A stretch of DNA of 64,000 nucleotides from DATDFB01 sp036522835 (lineage in GTDB: Bacteria; Acidobacteriota; Thermoanaerobaculia; Gp7-AA8), in the NCBI GenBank assembly GCA_036522835.1, contig DATDFB010000093.1, positions 55,933 to 119,932 of the forward strand, read 5' to 3'. Shown piece by piece: positions 25,308 through 33,960 of the stretch (position 1 is its first letter; every line of letters starts with the position of its first letter). The notes under the pieces are model-generated. The model was given only the letters and a program-made list of their open reading frames with translations, was not told the origin of the DNA and made no database searches. The translations under genes and the position numbers were made by a program.

Positions 25308-27734
25308 ATGCCGCGCTCCGCCCGCATCCTCCTCACCCTGGCCGGCCTTACCCTCGTCGGCTACCTGCTCGTCAGCCTCTATCTCCCCTCGTCGCGGTGG
25401 CTCGTGTTCGGCGTCGACAAGCATTCCGGCGCGGTGCGCATCGTCGAGTCGCACATCACCCTTCTGCCGCCGAACCAGTTCTACCGGCTCAAGTTCGAGA
25501 AGCGCGAAGGGTTCGCGCAACGCGACGGGATGATCCGCATCACCTCGAAAGAGGGGGTGCCGGTGTCGGTCTATTACCGGCTGCGCTTCGGGATCGCCGG
25601 CAATCGCCTGCCGGACGCGCAGCGCATCGTCAACGACGGGTGGAACGCCTGGATCCGGGCGCGCGTCTCCGAAGCCGTGGCGGCGGTGGCGGCGCAGGTA
25701 CCGATCGAGGACCTCTTGTCGCCGACGTCGCAGTTCAACACGCAGGGGCGCGATCCGCTGCGGCGCACCGTGGCCGGGCACCTCGCGCGCAGCGGCTTGA
25801 ACGTCACGGCCTTCGAGATCGCCCGCATCGACGCCGACCGCGAGGCCCTGCTGCGCGTGAAGCGCACCGAATTGCGCCGCGACGCGCGCAGCGCGCCGGG
25901 ACGGGTGGCCATCATCGCCCTCGACGGCGCCGACTGGGAGCTGATCTCCGAGCTCGCCGACGACGGCCGCCTCCCGAACCTCAAGGCTCTCGCGCAGGGC
26001 GGCACCACGGCGTCGGTGCAGTCGATCCAGCCGATGGTCTCGCCGATGCTCTGGACCACCGTGGCCACCGGCCTCACGCCCGACCGCCACGGCGTGCTCG
26101 ATTACATCGACCACTCCCTGCACCTGCCCGTGAGCGCGTACTCGCGGCGCGCGCCGGCGCTGTGGGAGATCGCCGACTCCTTCGGCCGCAATGCGCTCGT
26201 GGCGAACTGGTGGACCGACTGGCCGCCCTCGCCGCACGACAACGTCATCGTCGACGCGCCGGTGGAGCAGCGCCCCGACGTGCTTTACCCCGACGCGATC
26301 CGCCAGCGCGCGGATTCGCTCGACGTGCCGGTGGAGACTGTCGGCTACCCGCAGATCCGCCGCTTCCTCAACATCAGCCTCGCCGAGTACGACAAGGCCG
26401 TGAACAGCGACAACGCCGCCGATCCGATCAACGTCTTCCGCCGCGTGCTGGCAAAGACGTGGAGCGACCACCGCGTGGCCATCAATCTCTACAACGATGC
26501 GCGCCGCAACGGCCGCGAGCCGCTGCTGGTGATGATGTCGTATGAAGGGACCGACGCCGTCAATCACCTCTTCGCGCCGTTCCACCCGCCCTACCGCGAA
26601 GGGATCAGCACGGACAACTACCGCAAGTTCTGGCCGGCGGTGGCGAATTACTACAGCGAAGTCGACCGCCTCGTCGGCGAGTGGATGGGCGTGCTCGCGC
26701 CGGATACGAACGTCGTCATCGTCTCCGCGCACGGCTTCCGCTGGGGAAAGAACCGGCCGCGCTCGATGCCGAACGGCGGCACGATGCTCTCCGACCACCG
26801 CAGCACCGGGATCTTCATCGCCTACGGCCAGCGCGTGCAGCCGTCGCGCGGGAATCACCCCATGTCGATCTTCGACGTGGCGCCGACCGCGCTGGCGCTG
26901 CTCGGCCTCCCGAAGTCGACGGAGATGCCGGGCAACCTCGTGCCGTGGGCGTTCCGCGACGTGGCGCCGCTGACGTCGGTGCGCGTCGTGAGCTACAGCG
27001 AGTTCGTGAATTCGAAGCCGGCGCCGGCGCCGGCGTCCGTCGACTCGAAGCAGTTCGAGGCCGACCTCCGCGCCATCGGGCATCTGTACGATCCGTCAAA
27101 GAACCTCCAGCCGCTGCTCGATGAGGACGAGCCGCAGAAGGCCGCGACGCCGCTGCCGCCGGAGCAGTGGGGCGCCTACGCGTATTACAACAACCTCGGC
27201 GTGCAGTTGCGGCAGCAGGGAAAGCTGATGCCGGCCATCGACGCGTTCGACCGGGCCATCGACATCAATCCGGAGCGGCCGACGCCCTACCTGAACAAGG
27301 CCATGGCCATGTTCGACAAGCAGTACTACACCGATGCCGACGAGACGTTCCTCACGGCGGTGGCGAAGGGGCTGCCGAACGCGGAGCAGTGGATCATCGA
27401 CTTCGCCGCGCTTTACCGGGAGCGCAACATGCCGAGCCGGGCCATCGCGCTGCTGTACAAGGCGCGGCAGATGTTCCCGCAGTCGTACGCGATCGCGGCG
27501 AACCTCGGCTCGGCGCTGGTGGCGGCGAGCCGCTACACCGAGGGGGTGCCGGAGCTGGAGCGCGCGCTGGGGATGCAGCCGTCGTCGACGATGGTGCTGA
27601 ACAACCTCGGCATTTTCTACTCGAAGAAGCACGACTTCGCGCGGGCGTTGGATTATTGGAACCGTTCGCTCTCGATCGAGCCGCGCCAGCCGCAGATCCG
27701 CGCGGCGGCGGAGGCGGCGCGGACGATGCTTTGA
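25308..27734 (+). CDS. Membrane-anchored SPFH-like / phosphodiesterase / TPR fusion protein
   Basis: An 808-residue protein. Residues about 7-26 are a membrane anchor. Residues about 60-190 look like an SPFH/band-7 domain (SKEGVPVSVYYRLRFGI, RVSEAVAAVAAQVPIEDLL, HLARSGLNVTAFEIARID). Residues about 200-560 are an alkaline-phosphatase-superfamily phosphodiesterase (VAIIALDGADWELI, QPMVSPMLWTTVATG with the nucleophile position, SYEGTDAVNHLF, SDHRSTGIFIAYG, HPMSIFDVAPTALALLG). Residues about 620-808 are TPR repeats (YYNNLGVQLRQQGKLMPAI). Metal ligands D, D, H and H appear present. The catalytic part probably lies outside the cytoplasm; the substrate is unknown. The three-part architecture is the notable point. 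Confidence 0.82.
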   Translation: MPRSARILLTLAGLTLVGYLLVSLYLPSSRWLVFGVDKHSGAVRIVESHITLLPPNQFYRLKFEKREGFAQRDGMIRITSKEGVPVSVYYRLRFGIAGNRLPDAQRIVNDGWNAWIRARVSEAVAAVAAQVPIEDLLSPTSQFNTQGRDPLRRTVAGHLARSGLNVTAFEIARIDADREALLRVKRTELRRDARSAPGRVAIIALDGADWELISELADDGRLPNLKALAQGGTTASVQSIQPMVSPMLWTTVATGLTPDRHGVLDYIDHSLHLPVSAYSRRAPALWEIADSFGRNALVANWWTDWPPSPHDNVIVDAPVEQRPDVLYPDAIRQRADSLDVPVETVGYPQIRRFLNISLAEYDKAVNSDNAADPINVFRRVLAKTWSDHRVAINLYNDARRNGREPLLVMMSYEGTDAVNHLFAPFHPPYREGISTDNYRKFWPAVANYYSEVDRLVGEWMGVLAPDTNVVIVSAHGFRWGKNRPRSMPNGGTMLSDHRSTGIFIAYGQRVQPSRGNHPMSIFDVAPTALALLGLPKSTEMPGNLVPWAFRDVAPLTSVRVVSYSEFVNSKPAPAPASVDSKQFEADLRAIGHLYDPSKNLQPLLDEDEPQKAATPLPPEQWGAYAYYNNLGVQLRQQGKLMPAIDAFDRAIDINPERPTPYLNKAMAMFDKQYYTDADETFLTAVAKGLPNAEQWIIDFAALYRERNMPSRAIALLYKARQMFPQSYAIAANLGSALVAASRYTEGVPELERALGMQPSSTMVLNNLGIFYSKKHDFARALDYWNRSLSIEPRQPQIRAAAEAARTML

Positions 27735-27781
27735 TTCAGACCGCACGCAATTCCGCCCACGCTCTAGGGAGACGACGGGGA

Positions 27782-27916
27782 GCGCCTCCGGCGGGCCGCC
27801 ACGGGCGGCAGCGCTGGTTGCCTTCGGCCGACTCACGCCAGCCGCCTTAGGCGCGCCTCTCGCGGCTGCACGTGCTTCGATCAGCGCTGCCGGCCGTGCC
27901 GGCCCGCCGGAGGCGC
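27782..27916. repeat. 135-bp snap-back element with 35-bp inverted arms
   Basis: The left arm (27782-27816) begins GCGCCTCCGGCGGGCC and the right arm (27882-27916) ends GGCCCGCCGGAGGCGC. The arms pair over 35 bases with two mismatches around a 65-base centre. This is the main content of the 283-base gap before fur; no gene is seen there. Confidence 0.8.
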
Positions 27917-27982
27917 CCTTCGTCGTTCCCCGGGGCGTGTGGGCGAAATTGACGCGCCGCACGCGCCCGCGCCCGCTTGACT

Positions 27983-27997
27983 TGAGACTGAGTCTCA
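27983..27997. promoter_or_regulatory. Probable Fur box
   Basis: TGAGACTGAGTCTCA is a perfect 7-1-7 palindrome with the geometry of Fur boxes (TGATAAT-N-ATTATCA type; TGAGAAT variants are known). It lies 21 bases before the fur start. It should make fur and the downstream iron genes iron-repressed and autoregulated. Confidence 0.75.
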
Positions 27998-28018
27998 GTA
28001 CAGAATCGAGGCCGTTCA

Positions 28019-28525
28019 ATGCCGGCCGTCGAGCGAGAGATCCACCGCTTCGAAAACTTCCTCGGGACCCAGGGGCTCCGCCTCACCCAGGAACGCGTCG
28101 CCCTCGTCCGCGAGATCTTCTCCACGCACTATCACTTCGAGGCCGACGAGCTCCTGCTCAAGATGAAGCAGAAGGCCGTCAAGATCTCCCGCGCCACGAT
28201 CTACCGCACCCTCGAGCTCCTGGTGAAGTCCGGCATGGTCCGCCGCGTCCACCTCGGCGAGGACCACTACCACTACGAGTACGTGAGCGGGAACTCCCAC
28301 CACGACCATCTCATCTGCACGACCTGCGGCTCGGTCATCGAGTTCCACGACGTCACGCTCGAGAACCGCACCCGCGAGATCTGCGAGAAGAAGAAGTTCA
28401 CTCCCACGTTTTACAACCTGCAGGTCCTCGGGATCTGCGACTCCTGCCGACGGAAAGGTGCGTTGCCCGTGGCCCCCGATCGCGTCACCGCGATCTCCGA
28501 GGGGGCCTTGCAGCTTCGCAAGTAA
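28019..28525 (+). CDS. fur: Ferric uptake regulator family repressor
   Basis: 168 residues: a winged-helix domain (LRLTQERVALVREIFSTHYH, SRATIYRTLELLVKSGMV) and a metal-binding dimerisation domain (HHDHLICTTCG near residue 94, CDSC near 141). The C-X2-C pairs are those of the structural zinc site. Fur versus Zur or PerR cannot be fixed from motifs alone, but the iron genes three bases downstream and the palindrome upstream favour Fur. Confidence 0.9.
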   Translation: MPAVEREIHRFENFLGTQGLRLTQERVALVREIFSTHYHFEADELLLKMKQKAVKISRATIYRTLELLVKSGMVRRVHLGEDHYHYEYVSGNSHHDHLICTTCGSVIEFHDVTLENRTREICEKKKFTPTFYNLQVLGICDSCRRKGALPVAPDRVTAISEGALQLRK

Positions 28526-28528
28526 CCC

Positions 28529-30226
28529 ATGCTCCCTGCGCTCGTCATCGTCTTCCGCGAAGGCTTCGAAGCCTTCCTCACCGTCGCCATCATCTTCGCC
28601 TTCCTGCGCAAGACCGGCCGCGACTGGCTGCGGCCCACGGTCTACGCCGGCGTCGTCACCTCCATCGCCGCGAGCTTCGCCCTCGGCTGGGTGCTGATGC
28701 GCGTCAACCAGTCGCTGTGGGAGGGAATCCTAGGCCTCGTGGCCGCGGTGCTCGTGGCCAGCTTCGTCGTCCACGTCTGGCGCACCGCGCCGCGCATGAA
28801 GGGCGACATGGAAGCGCACCTCGAGACGGCGTCGTCAAAGGCTTCGCGGGCGCTTGCCGTCGCCGGCGTGTTCGTCTTCACCGTACTGATGGTCACGCGC
28901 GAAGGGATGGAGACCGCATTGATGCTCATCCAGGTCAAGAACACGCGTTTCATCCTCGGCTCGCTCCTCGGCATCGTCGCCGCGGCGGCGATGTCGTGGG
29001 CGTGGGCGCACTACGGGCATCGCATCAACCTGAAGCGCTTCTTCCAGGTCACCGGCCTCTTCCTCCTGCTCTTCACCGCGCAGATCGTTTTCTACGCGAT
29101 CCATGAGCTCTCCGAGGCCGAGGTTCTGCCGAACAGCCAAGCGATCCACACCGCCACCGAGCCGTTCTCGCCCGTCGGCGTGTACGGCAAGTGGTTCTCG
29201 ATGGCGATGGTCGGCTTCTGCGCGGCGTGGCTTTTGGCGGTGTCGATGAAAGACCGCTTCCAGCGCGCGCACGCCGTGGTCATGCTGCTGATCGTGGTGG
29301 CCATCTTCCCCGCCGCCGTCGCGCACGCCGACACGACGCGCGCGCAGTCGCTCATGGGCACGGTGTGCGAGATCACCGTTCCGGACAACGACGCGAGATA
29401 CATCGACCTCGCCTTTGCCGAGGCCAAGCGCCTCGACGCCATCATCGACACCTGGCGCGACGACAGCGAGCTCTCCCTCGTTAACGCTCAGAAGCTCCAA
29501 ACCGTCTCCGGAGAGTTGGGAGGAATGCTGGTGACGACGGTGTGGTGGGCGAACAAGACCGGCGGCGCGTTCAACCCGCTGGTGCGGCCGCTGGTCGACA
29601 TCTGGAAGACGCGCGACGGCGGCGCCGTCCCCTCGCGGGAGCAGATCGCCGAGGCGATGAAGCGCGTCGACCTCGCCAACGTCGATGTGACAAAGGAAAA
29701 AATCACGCTGAAGAACGGCGCGATGGTCGAGGAAGGGGCTTGGGGCAAAGGCCTGGCCCTCGACCGAATGCTCGGCATCTTCAAGCAAAAAGGGGTTCTG
29801 CGCGCGCGCATCAACTTCGGCGGACAGATCGCGCACTACGGCGACCAGCCGTACGTCACGATCGCCGATCCGAAGAAGCGCGACACGCCCGCGCTCGGCT
29901 TCTCGCTCGGCAAGCGCTCGATCTCCACGAGCTCCGGCTCGGAGAAGAGCTTCACCGTCGGCGACAAGACGTTCACGCACATCATCGACCCGCGCACCGG
30001 CTTCGCCATGCCGGCGTGGGGCTCGGTGTCGGTGATCGACAACTCCGCCTTCGTCGCCGACGTCCTCTCGACCGCGCTCTACGTCATGGGTCCCGAGGCG
30101 GGCATGAACTGGGCGAAGGCGCACAACGTCAGCGCCATTTTCATCACCGACAAGAACGAAGTCCTGACGTCGGCGCCGATCCAGGGTTTGCAGGCGCTCG
30201 ACGCGAAGTTCTCGATCAAGAAGTAA
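28529..30226 (+). CDS. FTR1-family iron permease fused to an ApbE-type flavin transferase
   Basis: A 565-residue protein. The N-terminal half is an FTR1/EfeU permease with about seven membrane helices and both REGxE motifs (REGFE 10-14; REGMETAL near 124), which carry iron through the membrane. The last helix (VVMLLIVVAIFPAAVAHA) resembles a signal peptide and leads into an ApbE domain (about 268-565): AQSLMGTVCEITV, ELSLVNAQ, HIIDPRTGFAMPAWGSVSV near 484, and ADVLSTALYVMG. ApbE attaches FMN covalently to Thr/Ser of target proteins outside the cytoplasm. The frame is continuous with no stop between the two parts. A likely target, an FMN-binding protein, is encoded two genes downstream. It starts three bases after fur. 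Confidence 0.9.
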   Translation: MLPALVIVFREGFEAFLTVAIIFAFLRKTGRDWLRPTVYAGVVTSIAASFALGWVLMRVNQSLWEGILGLVAAVLVASFVVHVWRTAPRMKGDMEAHLETASSKASRALAVAGVFVFTVLMVTREGMETALMLIQVKNTRFILGSLLGIVAAAAMSWAWAHYGHRINLKRFFQVTGLFLLLFTAQIVFYAIHELSEAEVLPNSQAIHTATEPFSPVGVYGKWFSMAMVGFCAAWLLAVSMKDRFQRAHAVVMLLIVVAIFPAAVAHADTTRAQSLMGTVCEITVPDNDARYIDLAFAEAKRLDAIIDTWRDDSELSLVNAQKLQTVSGELGGMLVTTVWWANKTGGAFNPLVRPLVDIWKTRDGGAVPSREQIAEAMKRVDLANVDVTKEKITLKNGAMVEEGAWGKGLALDRMLGIFKQKGVLRARINFGGQIAHYGDQPYVTIADPKKRDTPALGFSLGKRSISTSSGSEKSFTVGDKTFTHIIDPRTGFAMPAWGSVSVIDNSAFVADVLSTALYVMGPEAGMNWAKAHNVSAIFITDKNEVLTSAPIQGLQALDAKFSIKK

Positions 30227-30240
30227 GGGGATAGAAACCG

Positions 30241-31500
30241 ATGATTCGACGTTTCCTGGTCGTAGTGTGCTCATTCGCGCTGGCGAGCGCGGCAATCGCG
30301 CAAGATACCGGCGATCTCGAGCGCCGTCTGCGCGCGCTGCAAGACAAAGTCAACGAAGTGGAGGAGCTGAAGCGCGAGATCGACGTGCTGTCGAAGGAGA
30401 TCGAGGCGCTCAAGTCGGGGCAGCAGAAGCAAACGGTCGAGGTGACGCCGGCGCTCTCCGGCCGGCAGTACGGCCTCGGCGCCGCGGCCTCGAAGGTCTA
30501 TCGCTCCGAGCCGGGCTTCTCCATCGGCGGCTACGGCGACATGGTCTACGCGAACCGACGCGGCGGCGAGAGCACGGCCGACCTCGTGCGCGCCGTCCTC
30601 TACACCGGCTACAAGTTCAACAACAACGTTCTCTTCAACTCGGAGCTCGAGGTCGAGCACGCGTCGACGGAGCTCGGCGGCGCGGTGTCGATGGAGTTCG
30701 CCTACCTCGATTTCCTGATGAAGCCGCAGGCGAACGTGCGCGCCGGCGTGGTGCTGATGCCGGTGGGCTTCATCAACGAGCAGCATGAGCCGACGGCGTA
30801 CTTCGGCGCGCAGCGGCCGGTGGTGGAGCGCGTCATCATCCCGACGACGTGGAGCGAGATCGGCGCCGGGCTCTTCGGCGACGTCGGCCGCTTGAGCTAC
30901 CGCACGTATCTGACGACGGGGATGGACAGCTCGCGCTTCGAGGCCGAGGAAGGGCTGCACGAAGGGAAGCAGGCCGGCGCGGAGGCGAAGGCGGAGGATT
31001 TCGCGTTCGTGGCGCGCGCCGACTGGCACCCGATCGAGGGCACGCTCCTCGGCGGCGCGTTCTACACCGGCAACTCCGGACAGGGCCGCGGCTTCGGCGG
31101 GCGGGTCAACCTCGCCGAGGTGCACGCGGAGTCGAAGTTCCGCGCCGTGTCGCTGCGGGCGCTGGCGGCGCGCGCGTCGATCGGCGACGCCGCGGCGATC
31201 AATGAAGCGAACGGCTTGGTGGGCGAGGAGTCCGTCGGGAAAACCCTCGGCGGTTGGTACGTCGAAGGGGGCTACGACCTCGGCAACGGCAACGTCGCGT
31301 TCATTCCGTACGCGCGCTACGAGCGCTTCGACACGCAGCGCAGCGTGCCGTTCGGCTTCGAGCGCAATCCGGAGAACGACGCGCGCGTCTTCACGCTCGG
31401 CATCGAGGTGAAGCCGATCCCGCAGACGGTGATCAAGGCCGACTGGCAGCAGCGCAGGAACAAGAATCAGTTCAACCTCGGACTCGGATACATCTTCTGA
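30241..31500 (+). CDS. Outer-membrane porin with N-terminal coiled coil
   Basis: 419 residues with a signal peptide (VVVCSFALASAAIAQD). A coiled coil follows (LEEL/LKREIDVLSKEIEALK, about residues 22-58), then alternating amphipathic strands ending in the aromatic NLGLGYIF typical of beta-barrels. The coiled coil plus barrel resembles phosphate/pyrophosphate-type porins. It is in the Fur-controlled cluster 14 bases after the permease fusion, so it may pass iron chelates or another oxyanion; the solute is inferred. Confidence 0.85.
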   Translation: MIRRFLVVVCSFALASAAIAQDTGDLERRLRALQDKVNEVEELKREIDVLSKEIEALKSGQQKQTVEVTPALSGRQYGLGAAASKVYRSEPGFSIGGYGDMVYANRRGGESTADLVRAVLYTGYKFNNNVLFNSELEVEHASTELGGAVSMEFAYLDFLMKPQANVRAGVVLMPVGFINEQHEPTAYFGAQRPVVERVIIPTTWSEIGAGLFGDVGRLSYRTYLTTGMDSSRFEAEEGLHEGKQAGAEAKAEDFAFVARADWHPIEGTLLGGAFYTGNSGQGRGFGGRVNLAEVHAESKFRAVSLRALAARASIGDAAAINEANGLVGEESVGKTLGGWYVEGGYDLGNGNVAFIPYARYERFDTQRSVPFGFERNPENDARVFTLGIEVKPIPQTVIKADWQQRRNKNQFNLGLGYIF

Positions 31501-31502
31501 TG

Positions 31503-31559
31503 TGGAGTACGCCGGCCATGCCGGCGCCGTCAGAGCGGCGGCATGGCCGCCGCACTCCA
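31503..31559. repeat. Dispersed palindrome family 1, intergenic copy in the iron operon
   Basis: It begins TGGAGTACGCCGGCCATGCC and ends GCGGCATGGCCGCCGCACTC CA. It lies between the porin stop and the FMN-binding protein start, within the presumed transcript. Confidence 0.85.
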
Positions 31560-31571
31560 GAGAGACACGTG

Positions 31572-32090
31572 ATGAAGCGACTCGTCCTCCTCCTCCTGCT
31601 CGTGACGACGGCCGCGCACGCGCGCGTGCTGCTCACGCAGGAGCAGGCGCTGGCCACCGCGTTCCCGAAGGGCGTGACGGTGACACGGCAGAAGTTTTTC
31701 CTGACGGAGCAGCAGCTCGCGGCGGCGCGGAGCGAGAGCGGCGTCGACTTCGACGACCGCCTCGTCGTCCGCTACGCCGGCAGCGACGGCCGCATCGCCT
31801 ACTTCGATACGCACCGCGTGCGCACGGAGCCCGAGACGGTGATGGTCGTGGTGATGCCGGACGGCAGCGTCGACCGCGTGGAGATCCTGACCTTCAACGA
31901 GCCGACCGACTACTTCCCGAAGCGGCGCTGGCTCGACCAGCTTCTGCACCGCCGCCTCGACCGCGAGCTCGCGCTCAACCGCGGCGTGCGCCCGATCTCC
32001 GGCGCGAGCCTCACCGGCCGCGCGCTCGTCAACGCCACGCGCAAGGTGCTGGCGCTGCACCATGTGCTCACCGGGGTGGCGCCGCGATGA
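31572..32090 (+). CDS. Exported FMN-binding-domain protein with flavinylation motif
   Basis: 172 residues with a signal peptide (MKRLVLLLLLVTTAAHARV). The C-terminal domain contains RPISGASLTGRALVNATRKV. S143-T148 (SGASLT) fits the ApbE flavinylation consensus, with T148 as the probable FMN-bearing residue. The short single-domain build suggests an extracytoplasmic one-flavin electron carrier. The fused ApbE domain upstream in the same operon is the obvious modifying enzyme. The stop overlaps the start of the membrane protein (ATGA), suggesting they act together. Confidence 0.85.
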   Translation: MKRLVLLLLLVTTAAHARVLLTQEQALATAFPKGVTVTRQKFFLTEQQLAAARSESGVDFDDRLVVRYAGSDGRIAYFDTHRVRTEPETVMVVVMPDGSVDRVEILTFNEPTDYFPKRRWLDQLLHRRLDRELALNRGVRPISGASLTGRALVNATRKVLALHHVLTGVAPR

Positions 32091-32572
32091 TGCCGCGCGC
32101 GCAGGTACTGCTGCTGCAGCTGTCGCTGCTGGCCATGGCCGTCACCGGCCTCGTTTTCGCGTGGATGAAGTACTTCATGAAGAGCGACGATCCCTTCGCG
32201 GTCGCGAATCATCCGCTGCAGCCGTACTTCCTCGACGCGCACGTGCTGCTCGGGCCGATCGCGGTCTTCGCCATCGGATGGGTGTTCGGCAATCACATCT
32301 GGCCCGCGTACCGCGGCGGCGCGCCGAACCGCAAAAGCGGCATCGTGGCGATGCTCTTCATCGTGCCGATGACGCTCAGCGGGTATCTGATGCAGGTGTC
32401 GACCGCGGACGCGGCGCGCAAGGCGTTCGCGGTGGCGCATTGGGTGAGCGTGGGCTTATTCGCGGCGGGCTACATCGCGCATTTGACGTGGAGTGCGGCG
32501 GCCATGCCGCCGCTGTCAGAGCGGCGGCGTGGCCGCCGCACTCCACAGGATCAACCGCGAAAGCCGGCGTAG
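32087..32572 (+). CDS. Small four-helix membrane protein, possibly b-type cytochrome
   Basis: 161 residues with four hydrophobic segments: LLLQLSLLAMAVTGLVFAW, LLGPIAVFAIGWVFGN, IVAMLFIVPMTLSGYLM and WVSVGLFAAGYIAH. Histidines at the helix ends (NHPLQPYFLDAHV, GNHIW, AHW, AHLTW) could ligate haem, as in cytochrome b561/DUF4405-like proteins. It overlaps the FMN-binding gene (ATGA) and could hand electrons from the quinone pool to the flavoprotein for Fe(III) reduction (inference). The last about 25 residues (SAAAMPPLSERRRGRRTP) come from a dispersed palindrome and are probably not part of the ancestral protein. Confidence 0.75.
   Translation: MMPRAQVLLLQLSLLAMAVTGLVFAWMKYFMKSDDPFAVANHPLQPYFLDAHVLLGPIAVFAIGWVFGNHIWPAYRGGAPNRKSGIVAMLFIVPMTLSGYLMQVSTADAARKAFAVAHWVSVGLFAAGYIAHLTWSAAAMPPLSERRRGRRTPQDQPRKPA
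32489..32545. repeat. Dispersed palindrome family 1, copy shared by two convergent genes
   Basis: It begins TGGAGTGCGGCGGCCATGCC and ends GGCCGCCGCACTCCA. It encodes the tail of the membrane protein on the plus strand and the last residues and stop of gltX (SAAATPPL) on the minus strand. Confidence 0.88.
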
Positions 32573-33916
32573 CGTCCGCTCCTTCCCCAAAATCACCGCC
32601 ACATCGAAGATCGGCGGCGAGGCGCCGCGGCCCGTCAGTGCCAGCCGCAACGGATGAATGAGCTTCGCGGCGCTGACGCCGCGCTCCTCGGCGAGCTTGC
32701 GCAGCGCGGCCTCGGAGGTGGTCACATCGAACGGCTCGACTGCGGCAAGCACGGCGTGGAGCTCGCGCAGGCGGTCGCCGACGTCGTCGCCTTTGAGATG
32801 CTTCTTCGCCGCCTCGGCGTCGTACTCGAAGTCGTCGGTGAAGTAGTACGAGATCTGCTCGGCGATCTCGCGCAGCGTCCGCGCGCGCATCTTGTGCAGC
32901 TCGAGGATCGGCCGCAGCTCCTCGACCGTGCGCGGCGCTTCGCCGAGGAAGGGAACGAGGTGCGCGTAGATCTCGCCGGCGCTCATGCGCATCAGGTACT
33001 GGCCGTTCATCCAGAGCAGCTTCTCCGGATCGAACACCGCGGGCGCTTTGTTGACGTCGCCCAGGTCGAAGAGCTGTGCGGCTTCGTCCTTCGTGAAGAG
33101 CTCGCGGTCGCCGCCGGGCGACCAGCCGAGGAGCGTGAGGAAGTTGAAGAGCGCCTGCGGCACGATCCCGAGGTCGCGGTACTCCTCGGCCGACGTCGCG
33201 CCGGTGCGCTTGGAGAGGCGCTTGCGGTCGCTGCCGAGAATCAGCGGCAGGTGCGCGAAGACCGGCGGCGCCGCGCCGAACGCGCGGAAGAGCACGACGT
33301 GCTTCGGCGTGTTGGAGAGGTGGTCGTCGCCGCGCGCCACGTGGGTGATGCCCATGTCGATGTCGTCGACGACGACGGAGAGGTGATAGGTCGGATGCTT
33401 GTCCGAGCGCAGGAGGACGAAGTCGTCGATCAGATCGCCCTCGAAGGCGACGTCGCCGCGGATCAAGTCGTGGAACTCGATCGTCCCCGGCTCGACGCGG
33501 AAGCGGATCACGTGCGCCGCTTCGGGATTCTGTTCGGCGAGCGCGCGGCAGCGGCCGGAGTAGCGCCAGGCGCGCCCCTCGGCCTCGGCCGCGACACGCT
33601 CTTCCTCGAGCTCCTCGACCGTGCAGTAGCAGCGATAGGCCTTCCCGCTCGCCACGAGCTCCTCGGCGCGCTGGCGGTAGAGCGCCAGGCGGTCGCTTTG
33701 GTAGAGCGGGCCTTCGTTCCACTCCACGCCGAGCCAATGCAGCGAGCTGACGATCTGCTCGGCGTGGTGCTGCTTGGAGCGCTCGACGTCCGTGTCCTCG
33801 ATGCGCAGCAGCATCGTGCCGCCGTAGCGGCGGGCGTGGAGGAGGTTGAAGATCGCGGTGCGCGCGCCGCCGACGTGGAGGAAGCCGGTGGGAGAAGGAG
33901 CGAAACGGAGTTTCAA
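32516..33916 (-). CDS. gltX: Glutamyl-tRNA synthetase
   Basis: About 466 residues. The class I landmarks are FAPSPTGFLHVGGART (HIGH region) and RLSKRTGA (KMSKS region). It charges tRNA(Glu), and possibly tRNA(Gln) if a GatCAB pathway is present. No ATG lies at the conserved N-terminus. I place the start at a TTG (33916), which begins LKLRFAPSPTG; a second TTG about 20 bases upstream is possible, and the first upstream ATG falls inside the divergent pilin gene. The final residues ILWSAAATPPL are encoded by a palindromic repeat. Confidence 0.93.
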   Translation of the reverse strand: MKLRFAPSPTGFLHVGGARTAIFNLLHARRYGGTMLLRIEDTDVERSKQHHAEQIVSSLHWLGVEWNEGPLYQSDRLALYRQRAEELVASGKAYRCYCTVEELEEERVAAEAEGRAWRYSGRCRALAEQNPEAAHVIRFRVEPGTIEFHDLIRGDVAFEGDLIDDFVLLRSDKHPTYHLSVVVDDIDMGITHVARGDDHLSNTPKHVVLFRAFGAAPPVFAHLPLILGSDRKRLSKRTGATSAEEYRDLGIVPQALFNFLTLLGWSPGGDRELFTKDEAAQLFDLGDVNKAPAVFDPEKLLWMNGQYLMRMSAGEIYAHLVPFLGEAPRTVEELRPILELHKMRARTLREIAEQISYYFTDDFEYDAEAAKKHLKGDDVGDRLRELHAVLAAVEPFDVTTSEAALRKLAEERGVSAAKLIHPLRLALTGRGASPPIFDVAVILGKERTLRRLSRLILWSAAATPPL

Positions 33917-33960
33917 ACGGCGGGAGTCTAACAAACGAGTGCTGGCACTAGAATCGTTCG

